A DNA stretch of 64,000 nucleotides from contig JAEZZQ010000015.1 of assembly GCA_023442465.1 (NCBI GenBank), forward strand, positions 310,001 through 374,000, read 5' to 3'. Both the position numbers and the translations under genes were made by a program. The notes below the pieces were generated by a model. That model was given only the letters and a program-made list of their open reading frames with translations, had not been told where the DNA came from and did not search any database. Below, piece by piece: positions 17,397-25,004 of the stretch. Numbering within the stretch: position 1 is the stretch's first letter; the number at the start of each line of letters is the position of its first letter. The DNA is from Bacillota bacterium (lineage in GTDB: Bacteria; Bacillota; Clostridia; Lachnospirales; Lachnospiraceae).

Positions 17397-18020
17397 ATGT
17401 ATGTCATTATCTGGTTGGCTATTGAACTGATTTGCTTGCTTTTAGGCGCGATATTCCACAATACTGTCTTCTATGGTGCAGCATTTATTTCTATTGGAAT
17501 TGTGATGTTCGTCTGCATTAAGCAGGGACTTTCACTAAACAATAAAGCACTGGCTGTAATAGGATTTTTTTTCCTCCTATTCGGAACGGCTATTGCCGCA
17601 GAACCCTTGGTACAAAAAGAGACAAACATCGGCAGTACTTATCTAGTGTTTGTATTTGGAATAGGGATGGGAATTATCTTTATAGCGCTTGGAATGTTTG
17701 GTATCAGCAAACATTTTTTATGCAGAATGCGTGTAGAAGGCACCTTTGAGCATTGGACTATGCAGAGAGGAAAGGGAGCAAGCTGGTATGTCCCGCAATT
17801 TTCCTATGTCTATGAAAAAAGACATTATCGCAACACCAGCGGAGAATTATATTCTGCCCGAAAAATGAAACACAAATATATTAAGGGAAACCTATACCCC
17901 ATTTACATCAACACAAAGAACCCTACTGTCTTCCGCACCAGGCAGACCTTCCCAGTTTCCAATCTTTTCTATACTTTGCTGGGTATTCTATTTATATACG
18001 TACCCTTCACTTGCGTTTAG
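17397..18020 (+). CDS. Small integral membrane protein of unknown function
   Basis: A 207-residue protein with four N-terminal hydrophobic segments (residues about 1-20, 24-42, 50-70, 80-102). A polar region of about 70 residues follows, rich in Arg, Lys and Tyr (MRVEGTFEHWTMQRGKG, KMKHKYIKG), and then a final transmembrane helix near the C-terminus. The polar loop with YPIYINTKNPTVF resembles the extracytoplasmic domain of DUF3592-like proteins, but I would not assign a family. It is a monocistronic plus-strand gene with its own promoter at 17344-17372 in an AT-rich accessory stretch, facing a convergent minus-strand gene. Confidence 0.7.
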   Translation: MYVIIWLAIELICLLLGAIFHNTVFYGAAFISIGIVMFVCIKQGLSLNNKALAVIGFFFLLFGTAIAAEPLVQKETNIGSTYLVFVFGIGMGIIFIALGMFGISKHFLCRMRVEGTFEHWTMQRGKGASWYVPQFSYVYEKRHYRNTSGELYSARKMKHKYIKGNLYPIYINTKNPTVFRTRQTFPVSNLFYTLLGILFIYVPFTCV

Positions 18021-18061
18021 ATATATTCAGAAACTTCTTGTTCCAAATTTACCTTTACCTC

Positions 18062-18949
18062 TTACATCCATGAAAGAGGCCTAATAAGATGCTTTGGAAT
18101 ATGAGTGTTCTTATTTCCCTTTGCTGCATTGATTTGCCCCTGCGTCAAAAAAATACTTTCTTCCAAATCAGCATTCTTAATATTAGTATCCCTTAAATCT
18201 GACCCAATAAAATTACTTCCCGTCAAACTGCAGCTCTCTAAATTTGCTGCTATTAAAAGAGCTGAACTAAAATTATATCCGTCCAGTTTTGATTTCTTGA
18301 AATTATGCCCCATAAAATCCTTTTTCTTTATTTCCCTGTTTGTATGACAGATTTCCCTTTTAACAAGTTCTCCTGCTTCTTTAAGTAAAGGATTTATCTT
18401 TGTTCTAAGTTCTTCTGTGTTGAAGTTTAAAATATCCTTTGGAGAAGACTGGATGAGAATATGTAATTCATCAATATAAATAGACGTTTTCCTCCATAGT
18501 GTTTTAGCCGGCATCAAAGTTAGGATTTCTGAAAGATACCATAATATTTGCTGTAAATGGAAGACTTTGATAAACGCCTCAAATATTTCTTGAGCGATTT
18601 GGGGATTCGATCTCCAGTCCCCCGGTTCATATAGGGAAGCAACAATTTGCCCGGCTCCAAAACAATCGTATGCTAAACAACCTTTCATTTGCTTTGAATA
18701 TAGCTCACTATGAATAGTACAGCGAAAATCACAATCTAAATTATAACATGGTGTTCCGGATACCTTGTCCGAAGGAAAACCATCAAATTTAGAGAAATAT
18801 AAAGCTACACAGCAAAGACCGCTGCATTTTTCGCAGTTTATACGAAATTCATTGAAAATATCACTACTTGAATCATATTGATGTAATTGCAATCCCGATC
18901 CTCCTACTTCTTTCAAGTCTTGGTATGAGCCTAATCTTGTCCATATCAC
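18062..18949 (-). CDS. Cysteine-cluster plus pentapeptide-repeat protein
   Basis: The 295-residue product joins two unlike parts. The N-terminal 90 residues carry a cysteine cluster (CEKCSGLCC, then PCYNLDCDFRC and GCLAYDCFGAGQ) of the type seen in YkgJ-like putative zinc/iron-binding proteins. A helical linker follows. Residues about 205-275 are pentapeptide repeats of the A(D/N)Lxx kind (NFKKSKLDGYNFSSALLIAANLESCSL and on), expected to form a short right-handed beta-helix. The only plausible start is the GTG at 18949, which overlaps the stop of a short upstream reading frame as GTGA. No partner enzyme is near, so a role in quinolone protection (as for Qnr proteins) or metal handling is speculative. 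Confidence 0.75.
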   Translation of the reverse strand: MIWTRLGSYQDLKEVGGSGLQLHQYDSSSDIFNEFRINCEKCSGLCCVALYFSKFDGFPSDKVSGTPCYNLDCDFRCTIHSELYSKQMKGCLAYDCFGAGQIVASLYEPGDWRSNPQIAQEIFEAFIKVFHLQQILWYLSEILTLMPAKTLWRKTSIYIDELHILIQSSPKDILNFNTEELRTKINPLLKEAGELVKREICHTNREIKKKDFMGHNFKKSKLDGYNFSSALLIAANLESCSLTGSNFIGSDLRDTNIKNADLEESIFLTQGQINAAKGNKNTHIPKHLIRPLSWM

Positions 18950-19014
18950 CAGTAATCCATCTCAGAAAAAGGTTCTATTGTCCCATCCAAATCATTGAGT
19001 ATATTTTTTTCCAC
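18946..19014 (-). other. Short reading frame overlapping the pentapeptide gene start (possible gene remnant)
   Basis: A frame of at most 26 codons, from GTG at 19014 to a TGA at 18946-18948, reads VEKNILNDLDGTIEPFSEMD and then YW. Its stop overlaps the GTG start of the downstream gene by the coupling motif GTGA. The composition is protein-like, but there is no convincing ribosome site and an in-frame TAA lies at 19027-19029. It may be the tail of a lost gene or a short coupling ORF. Confidence 0.3.
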
Positions 19015-19065
19015 CAGTTCACCACTTTAATAATAATATAAATTTAACATTGATGGAAAGTCCTA

Positions 19066-20166
19066 TTATTTTGCACTAAATAGTAAGCCTAATAGCCGAT
19101 TTCTTTTTACTATTTCATATACAGCGAATGATAGAATATAACTTATAATCACTATAATTAAATACTTTAATATGGGATTAATTCCGTACTGTATTATCCA
19201 GAATCCAACAACTGTTACAATAATCATATGTACAATATAAATTGTAAAACAGGCTCCGGACAAATAACCTAATGCTTTTGAATTCTTATTTATATATTCA
19301 TGGAATAACCCAATGATCGCAAATGACGGAATAATTTTAGCTAACTTAACAATAAATCCGAAAAGATACATTACTATCATTGAAGCTCCGTCAGATGGTT
19401 GACATTTAAAGAATATAATATACAATATGATACTTAAAGTTAAATAAAACCATTTGTCCCTGCAGATAGCTTTCAAATATTCTTCTCTTGTCGCAAATAG
19501 AAAACCGATAAGAACCACGTAAAAATAGGCTATCGGATTTTTTTCATCCAATATTTCAATGAGATAAAGCAAACAGTAAGGTATTGCCAAGAGCAATAAC
19601 CGGCCGGGCTTAAAACAAAAATCTGCCAGTTTATCGAGGATATTTTTTGATTCTGCCTTCATCAGCCATTTAAAAATCGGCAAACCCAGAAGTGAAAATA
19701 CAAATAAGTATAATATAAACCATAAATGAGCCGGTGTATAACCTCCGCTTAAACCATCAAAGGCACCTGGTCCTCTTGTAAAAAAACCGATATAGTGGTC
19801 GAAAAAACTTTCTTCCCTTCCCTGATTCATGCACCAAATATAGGTGGTAATCGGATTTAACAATAAACTTCCTGTCAACAAGGGAACGAATAACTTTATA
19901 AATCGTTCTTTTATAAATATCTTCCTGCTTCTTTTGAGCAAAGAAAAATGAATTGCCATTCCTGCGATTAAAAATAAGGTTACCATATGGAACCGGTCCA
20001 TAATACCGCATAAAAACATCAAGCTGTTAACCTGCATGGTATCTTTTACATACATGATAGCCCCTGGATTTTGATTGAAAATGATGGTAGCATGAAATGG
20101 AATAAGGGATAAAACGATTATGGTTCTAAGCCAATCTATATCATAATATCTTTTCATGGATGACAT
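19066..20166 (-). CDS. Acyltransferase 3 family membrane protein
   Basis: The 366-residue protein has about ten hydrophobic segments and the family hallmark near the N-terminus (RYYDIDWLRTIIVLSLIPFHA), including the histidine used for acyl transfer in this family. Members O-acylate sugars, lipids or exopolysaccharides at the membrane; the acceptor here is unknown. It lies 16 bp downstream of a TetR-type gene on the same strand and is probably cotranscribed and controlled by it. TetR genes paired with acyltransferase 3 genes are common in Clostridia. It is AT-rich like its neighbours. Confidence 0.85.
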   Translation of the reverse strand: MSSMKRYYDIDWLRTIIVLSLIPFHATIIFNQNPGAIMYVKDTMQVNSLMFLCGIMDRFHMVTLFLIAGMAIHFSLLKRSRKIFIKERFIKLFVPLLTGSLLLNPITTYIWCMNQGREESFFDHYIGFFTRGPGAFDGLSGGYTPAHLWFILYLFVFSLLGLPIFKWLMKAESKNILDKLADFCFKPGRLLLLAIPYCLLYLIEILDEKNPIAYFYVVLIGFLFATREEYLKAICRDKWFYLTLSIILYIIFFKCQPSDGASMIVMYLFGFIVKLAKIIPSFAIIGLFHEYINKNSKALGYLSGACFTIYIVHMIIVTVVGFWIIQYGINPILKYLIIVIISYILSFAVYEIVKRNRLLGLLFSAK

Positions 20167-20182
20167 TTTAATCTTTCCCTTC

Positions 20183-20752
20183 TTAAATATTCTCTATCAA
20201 ATCTTTTATATAAACGGTAATCAAATCATCCAGAACAACGTCCTGCGGTACCAACTTTTCATACATTTCAGACCATAAGACCGGGTGGGCCAAGGAAGAA
20301 AAGTAGCGAATAGCCTTTACCGTAATATCCATATCAGAGACCTCCGGCTTCAAGGATTTTATAATATGTTTTATAGCATTGAATTGAAGATTTATTCTTT
20401 CCTTGGTATCCTCGTCCATTCCAAAATTCATCAAGCTATTTTGTTCTGTCCTTAGCACTCCAATAGATTCAAAATAATAATCCATAATTTTTTTAGAATA
20501 CTCTTCCGCTTTTATAACTGTTAATTTATCCTCTTCTAAAATCTTCTTATAAATTTGACATAACTTCATCCAATAATGTTTATTAGCTTCCACTATCAAA
20601 TTTTCCTTATTTCCAAAATGATAATTGATAGCCGCCGAGTTAGTCCCTGCTTCTTGGGCAATCTCACGTATGGATATTTTATCCGCGGGTTTTTGGCTGA
20701 TTAACTTTATAACTGCCTCTAATAATTTATTTCTTACTTCTTGATTTGACAT
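20183..20752 (-). CDS. TetR/AcrR family transcriptional regulator
   Basis: A 189-residue protein with an N-terminal TetR helix-turn-helix: ISIREIAQEAGTNSAAINYHF at about residues 23-43, then the GNKENLI segment. The C-terminal ligand domain is all-helical and variable. The ATG at 20752 has AAAGGAG at a 9-base distance; a GTG two codons upstream is too close to it. The gene leads a two-gene unit with the acyltransferase and likely represses it; palindromic sites lie upstream at 20834-20884. Confidence 0.88.
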   Translation of the reverse strand: MSNQEVRNKLLEAVIKLISQKPADKISIREIAQEAGTNSAAINYHFGNKENLIVEANKHYWMKLCQIYKKILEEDKLTVIKAEEYSKKIMDYYFESIGVLRTEQNSLMNFGMDEDTKERINLQFNAIKHIIKSLKPEVSDMDITVKAIRYFSSLAHPVLWSEMYEKLVPQDVVLDDLITVYIKDLIENI

Positions 20753-20833
20753 AGACACGGGCTCCTTTGGACTGCTTTATATTCTACAATGATTGGTTCT
20801 CTATATCTATTTAAACCACTCGATTCAATTGTA

Positions 20834-20884
20834 TGATTTAATCAACTGATTTAAACACTTGATTATCATAACATAACTGATAAT
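20834..20884. promoter_or_regulatory. Possible operator sites upstream of the TetR gene
   Basis: TGATTTAATCA (20834-20844) is a perfect odd-centred palindrome. ATTATCA (20862-20868) and TGATAAT (20878-20884) form a 7-bp inverted repeat with a 9-base spacer. Similar TTAAAC/TTGATT words recur between them. The position 80-130 bp before the TetR start suits autoregulation. The remaining gap to 21055 shows nothing else I can name. Confidence 0.35.
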
Positions 20885-21055
20885 ATATGTCAAACGCAGC
20901 AGTGACTATTTCCAATACTCATAATGTCTCTAGCATTTATAAAGCATAGTATCTGGCTCAACATCTGAATAATATAGTATTGAGATATATTCAGCATTGT
21001 ACGTATCTTATAAATGCCTTATAAGCATCCCTTGTGTATCTTACAAACAACATAA

Positions 21056-21090
21056 GGCTTCTCAAGCCGGGCTGCGACTTGAGAAACCCT
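21056..21090 (-). terminator. Hairpin downstream of the AraC/GyrI-like gene and relic
   Basis: GGCTTCTCAAG pairs with CTTGAGAAACC (one mismatch) around a GC-rich loop at 21056-21090. It lies 18 bp past the stop codon of the relic at 21109 on the minus strand. The minus-strand tail is TTATGTTG, so efficiency is uncertain. Confidence 0.6.
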
Positions 21091-21108
21091 GTAAAATCAA
21101 CTATTATA

Positions 21109-21208
21109 TTAGAACTTACCGGCTGTAATATCTTCTTCGACAGAAACTGCAACGGGTTTATTTCCAAAGGTTTCAGCTATGTTTGCGAGGTTTAAGCTAA
21201 CAAAAGGA
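21109..21208 (-). pseudogene. C-terminal relic of a GGGtGRT-type gene
   Basis: Directly after the stop codon of the AraC/GyrI-like gene, the minus strand encodes NPFVSLNLANIAETF and then GNKPVAVSVEEDITAGKF followed by a stop. The intact GGGtGRT protein (22468-23478) ends NPMVGMTVAVAVSIEEAATAGKF, so NPxV and VAVSxEExxTAGKF are shared, as is the DNA over roughly the last 44 bases (about three quarters identical). No start codon or upstream domain belongs to the fragment; it runs out of homology near the AraC/GyrI-like stop codon. It looks like the 3' end of a lost or translocated paralogue. Confidence 0.6.
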
Positions 21209-22078
21209 TTATACTTTACGAACAGGAATCCAAATTTCACTTTTGTAATCTGCTTTTGAGGTGTCGGGACTTTCATTCCAAAGTATTTCAGGCCCCTCAA
21301 TGAGTTCGTATCCAGATGTGGGTAACCATTCCCCATAAATTTTCGCCCATGTTTCTTGAAGCGCATTGGGGAAAACACCTATTGCGCTAAAAACAGCCCA
21401 AGTAGACGCTTTTACTTGCAGGATGTCATAGTCATTCGGCACAGGCTTTGTTGTTGCCACACCGAGATACTGGTCTAACTCGCTCCCCTCAACTGTACGT
21501 TCAGAAAAGTTCGCAGAAGCATTTATAATACCCATTGGCTCAATATCGCACAGGCCTTTTAGCTCCAAAATTATTTGGGGAGTGAGTTTTTGAACGAGCG
21601 CGTCCATTTGGGAATTAACCCCTTTGAATTGCAGAGTAACCCTCTTTTTGAAGCCAACAATTTGAAAAGGCTCTTTTTTAACAATTCGATAATCCATTTC
21701 TATTCCTCCACTTATCGTTAATTGAAAGGTCATAGGCGGAAATGATTTAAGTTCGACATCTAATTTCTTTGCCTGAGATGGATTCACCCCATGTAAGGCT
21801 TGAAACGCTTTGCTGAATGCTTCAGGCGTTTCATATCCTAAAGATAGTGCCACATCTATAACCTTTTCTCCGTCTGAATGTAGGAGCATTGCCGCCAATG
21901 ACAATCTTCTGCGCCGGATATATTCTCCTAATGACATTCCGGCAAGAAATGAGAACATTCTACGAAAATGATATTCAGAACACCCTGCAATTCGGGCCAT
22001 TTGATTTACGTCAATGGTGTCCATCAAGTTTTTTTCTATATAGTCCATGGCGTCATTAAATTGCTTTAGCACATTCAC
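21209..22078 (-). CDS. AraC family regulator with GyrI-like effector-binding domain
   Basis: From the GTG at 22078, which follows AGGAGGGGG, the protein has 289 residues; the 47 codons upstream have no ribosome site. N-terminal AraC double helix-turn-helix (residues about 5-105): IDVNQMARIAGCSEYHFRRMF and VIDVALSLGYETPEAFSKAFQ. A GyrI-like domain follows, from DYRIVKKEPFQIVGFKKRV to the end. It contains the characteristic WAVFSAIG segment and ends SEIWIPVRKV. Such Rob/SoxS-like proteins bind hydrophobic small molecules and regulate efflux or stress genes. No obvious target is adjacent. The 331 bp between this gene and the terminator at 22410 holds no further gene. Confidence 0.9.
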   Translation of the reverse strand: MNVLKQFNDAMDYIEKNLMDTIDVNQMARIAGCSEYHFRRMFSFLAGMSLGEYIRRRRLSLAAMLLHSDGEKVIDVALSLGYETPEAFSKAFQALHGVNPSQAKKLDVELKSFPPMTFQLTISGGIEMDYRIVKKEPFQIVGFKKRVTLQFKGVNSQMDALVQKLTPQIILELKGLCDIEPMGIINASANFSERTVEGSELDQYLGVATTKPVPNDYDILQVKASTWAVFSAIGVFPNALQETWAKIYGEWLPTSGYELIEGPEILWNESPDTSKADYKSEIWIPVRKV

Positions 22079-22409
22079 CGTACCCCCTCCTTTCGTGATA
22101 ATAATACTAAAAAAACGTATTATATACCTAATAATCTTGGTGCGGATCAGGACAGATTTAACAAGTAGACAAAGAAAAAATCTAATGGTATTATACCATA
22201 TCATTGAATTTAATCTCATGGCTGCTTATACGATATATTCTATACATTTTCCTGTTTGCTGGCCGCCTATGTCCGAGACATAATATCACTCTATATGACT
22301 AAAAGTTAAGTTAATTATAAATTGTACTTAATATTTTGCCATGGAATGTATTTATATACTCATATTTCGATTTGTTGAAGGCAATATTTTTACCAAACAG
22401 CATATAAAA

Positions 22410-22438
22410 ACTGCACTGACCATAACAGTCAGTGCAGT
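22410..22438 (-). terminator. Intrinsic terminator of the GGGtGRT operon
   Basis: A perfect 11-bp stem (ACTGCACTGAC with GTCAGTGCAGT) and 7-base loop lies 30 bp after the GGGtGRT stop codon. On the minus strand it is followed by TTTTATATG. A convincing factor-independent terminator. Confidence 0.85.
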
Positions 22439-22467
22439 CTAAAAATACCTTATTCTATACGATTTTC

Positions 22468-23478
22468 TTAGAATTTGCCAGCTGTAGCAGCTTCTTCGAT
22501 GGAAACCGCAACCGCAACCGTCATGCCAACCATCGGATTGTTACCTGCTCCGATAAGACCCATCATTTCTACGTGAGCCGGTACGGAAGAAGAACCTGCA
22601 AACTGTGCATCAGAATGCATACGTCCCATAGTATCAGTCATACCGTAGGAAGCAGGACCTGCCGCCATGTTGTCCGGGTGAAGGGTACGTCCTGTACCGC
22701 CGCCGGATGCAACGGAGAAGTATTTCTTACCCTGTTCCATACATTCTTTTTTGTATGTACCTGCAACCGGGTGCTGGAATCTTGTCGGGTTTGTTGAGTT
22801 ACCTGTAATGGAAACATCAACGCCTTCTTTGTGCATGATAGCAACGCCTTCGCATACATCGTTAGCGCCATAGCAGTTAACCTTCGCACGAAGTCCTTCG
22901 GAATAAGATTTTCTATATACTTCCTTTACCGTATTGGTGTAAGGATCATACTCTGTTTCAACAAAGGTAAAGCCGTTAATTCTGGAGATGACCTGAGCGG
23001 CATCTTTTCCAAGTCCGTTAAGAATAACTCTTAAGGGTTTCTTACGTACTTTGTTAGCCTTTTCAGCGATACCGATAGCACCCTCTGCCGCTGCGAAGGA
23101 CTCGTGTCCTGCGAGAAAGCAGAAGCACTCTGTTTCTTCTTCCAATAACATCTTTCCTAAATTACCGTGACCAATACCTACTACACGGGTATCAGCAACG
23201 GAACCGGGGATACAGAAAGCCTGAAGGCCTTCACCGATTGCTGCTGCTGCATCTGCTGCTTTTCTGCAATCCTTTTTGATTGCGATTGCAGCACCTACAA
23301 TGTAAGCCCAGCAAGCGTTCTCGAAGCAAATAGGCTGAATGCCCTTTACTTGGTCATATACATTAAGACCTGCGTCTTTTGTTATTTTTTCTGCTTCTTC
23401 GATAGAAGAGATTCCATAGCTGTTCAATACGGAATTAATCTTATCAATTCTTCTTTCATATGATTCAAATAATGCCAT
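22468..23478 (-). CDS. GGGtGRT protein
   Basis: The 336-residue protein carries the family's namesake motif, GGGTGRTLHPDNMAAGP, at about residue 262-278, and a conserved C-terminus with AGNNPMVGMTVAVAVS. The family is widespread in anaerobic Clostridia and has no established biochemical function that I know. It is encoded 13 bp downstream of a NifU-like scaffold-type protein on the same strand, each gene with a strong ribosome site (GGAGGA here), and the operon ends in a strong terminator. The constant pairing with an Fe-S scaffold-like protein suggests a joint role in metal-cluster or sulfur chemistry; this is inference. Several cysteines are present but no classical CxxC cluster. A relic of a second copy lies at 21109-21208. 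Confidence 0.88.
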   Translation of the reverse strand: MALFESYERRIDKINSVLNSYGISSIEEAEKITKDAGLNVYDQVKGIQPICFENACWAYIVGAAIAIKKDCRKAADAAAAIGEGLQAFCIPGSVADTRVVGIGHGNLGKMLLEEETECFCFLAGHESFAAAEGAIGIAEKANKVRKKPLRVILNGLGKDAAQVISRINGFTFVETEYDPYTNTVKEVYRKSYSEGLRAKVNCYGANDVCEGVAIMHKEGVDVSITGNSTNPTRFQHPVAGTYKKECMEQGKKYFSVASGGGTGRTLHPDNMAAGPASYGMTDTMGRMHSDAQFAGSSSVPAHVEMMGLIGAGNNPMVGMTVAVAVSIEEAATAGKF

Positions 23479-23491
23479 TTTTTATGTCCTC

Positions 23492-24184
23492 CTATTCTTC
23501 TCTCGGATCGATAATCTTAACAGCATCAGCAACACGTCCATACTGACCTTTTGATTTTTCCCAAGCTGTGTTCGGATCATCGCCCTTTTTGATGAAATCT
23601 GTCATTTTGCCAAGGCTTACAAACTGATAACCGATAATCTGGTCTTCCGCATCGAGAGCGATGCCCGTTACATAGCCTTCAGCCATTTCAAGATAACGAG
23701 GACCTTTCTTTAAAGTACCGTACATAGTACCAACCTGACTTCTAAGTCCTTTTCCTAAGTCTTCAAGACCTGCACCAACCGGAAGTCCGTCTTCTGAAAA
23801 TGCGCTCTGGGTTCTTCCGTAAACGATCTGTAAGAATAATTCTCTCATAGCAGTGTTGATAGCATCGCATACAAGGTCCGTATTCAACGCTTCCATAACT
23901 GTTCTTCCCGGTAAAATTTCAGCCGCCATAGCTGCGGAGTGAGTCATTCCTGAACATCCGATAGTCTCTACCAGAGCTTCCTGAACGATACCTTCCTTAA
24001 CATTAAGCGTGAGCTTGCAAGCGCCCTGCTGAGGAGCACACCAGCCTACACCGTGTGTCAAACCGGAAATATCTTTTACATCTTTCGCCTTAACCCATTT
24101 TGCTTCTTCTGGGATAGGAGCACAGCCGTGATTTACGCCTTGTGCTACCGTACACATTTCTTCAACTTCCTTTGAATAAATCAT
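23492..24184 (-). CDS. NifU-like iron-sulfur scaffold-type protein paired with GGGtGRT
   Basis: The 230-residue protein has an IscU/NifU N-terminal-like fold, with cysteines in VGWCAPQQGACKLTL and in VETIGCSGMTHSAAMAAEIL. The second resembles the GCxA loop around the second cluster cysteine of IscU. An extra N-terminal segment (TVAQGVNHGCAPIPEEAKWV) and a C-terminal extension (from about residue 150) distinguish it from true IscU. A canonical nifU gene is also present in the window (55391-55834), so this one probably serves a dedicated purpose. It starts 6 bp behind AAAGGAG and is followed after 13 bp by the GGGtGRT gene. Its upstream gap (24185-24311) probably contains the promoter. Confidence 0.85.
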   Translation of the reverse strand: MIYSKEVEEMCTVAQGVNHGCAPIPEEAKWVKAKDVKDISGLTHGVGWCAPQQGACKLTLNVKEGIVQEALVETIGCSGMTHSAAMAAEILPGRTVMEALNTDLVCDAINTAMRELFLQIVYGRTQSAFSEDGLPVGAGLEDLGKGLRSQVGTMYGTLKKGPRYLEMAEGYVTGIALDAEDQIIGYQFVSLGKMTDFIKKGDDPNTAWEKSKGQYGRVADAVKIIDPREE

Positions 24185-24311
24185 GTGAAAACTCCTTTCA
24201 ATATGTAACTCGTGAATATTTTTTCATAATCGCAACTACTATTCTCGCACACTTTCTACAAAAAATCCAGTATATTTTCAAATAACGCCATATTTTTTAA
24301 ATTCAGATTTT

Positions 24312-24980
24312 TTATAAATTCCTTATGACAACTTCGCCCTTATCTTTATAAATACTATCCGGCGGTATATATCCTCTCACTGAAGAAGTTGGATATACGC
24401 TGGAATTTTTCCCGATTACCGTTCCCGGATTCAGAACCGAATTACAGCCTACTTCTACCATATCCCCTAACATGGCCCCGAACTTTTTAAGGCCGGTCTC
24501 AACTTCACCGCTCTCAGATTTTGCCACCACCAGCGTTTTGTCACTTTTTACATTGGAAGTGATGGAGCCTGCTCCCATATGAGCCTTGAATCCAAGTATG
24601 CTGTCGCCCACGTAATTATAGTGAGGCACCTGAACCATATTAAAAAGAATGACATTTTTCAGCTCCGTAGAGTTGCCCACCACAGCCCCCCTTCCTACAA
24701 TGGCATTTCCTCTGATAAATGCACAGTGACGTACCTGCGCATCCTCATCGATAATTGCCGGTCCGGCTATGTAGGCGCTTGGAAACACGGTTGCAGTTTT
24801 TGCAATCCAGACATCTTCTCCTCTTTTCTCATACTTATCCTCAGGCAGAGAATTTCCCAGCTTCACGATAAAATCTTTGATTTTAGGCAATACCTCCCAC
24901 GGATAGGTAGCTCCTTCGAAAATATCCGCCGCAATCGTCTCCGAAAGCGTATACAGATTTTCGATTTTAAATTGTTCCAT
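24312..24980 (-). CDS. Hexapeptide-repeat (left-handed beta-helix) protein, UDP-GlcNAc pyrophosphorylase-like
   Basis: The 222-residue protein has hexapeptide repeats between about residues 58 and 205 (VWIAKTATVFPSAYIAGPAII and repeated [LIV]-G-x4 units), with loops such as NYVGDSILGFKAHMGAGSITSN. That loop is the one found in the C-terminal acetyltransferase domain of GlmU and sugar-phosphate nucleotidylyltransferases. No nucleotidyltransferase domain is present, so the common annotation as UDP-GlcNAc pyrophosphorylase overstates it. A sugar-nucleotide acyltransferase or binding role is likelier. It lies 24 bp downstream of topB and has a strong GAGGAGG ribosome site. Confidence 0.78.
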   Translation of the reverse strand: MEQFKIENLYTLSETIAADIFEGATYPWEVLPKIKDFIVKLGNSLPEDKYEKRGEDVWIAKTATVFPSAYIAGPAIIDEDAQVRHCAFIRGNAIVGRGAVVGNSTELKNVILFNMVQVPHYNYVGDSILGFKAHMGAGSITSNVKSDKTLVVAKSESGEVETGLKKFGAMLGDMVEVGCNSVLNPGTVIGKNSSVYPTSSVRGYIPPDSIYKDKGEVVIRNL

Positions 24981-25004
24981 CGCATTTCCTCCTCTTTTTT
25001 TCCT

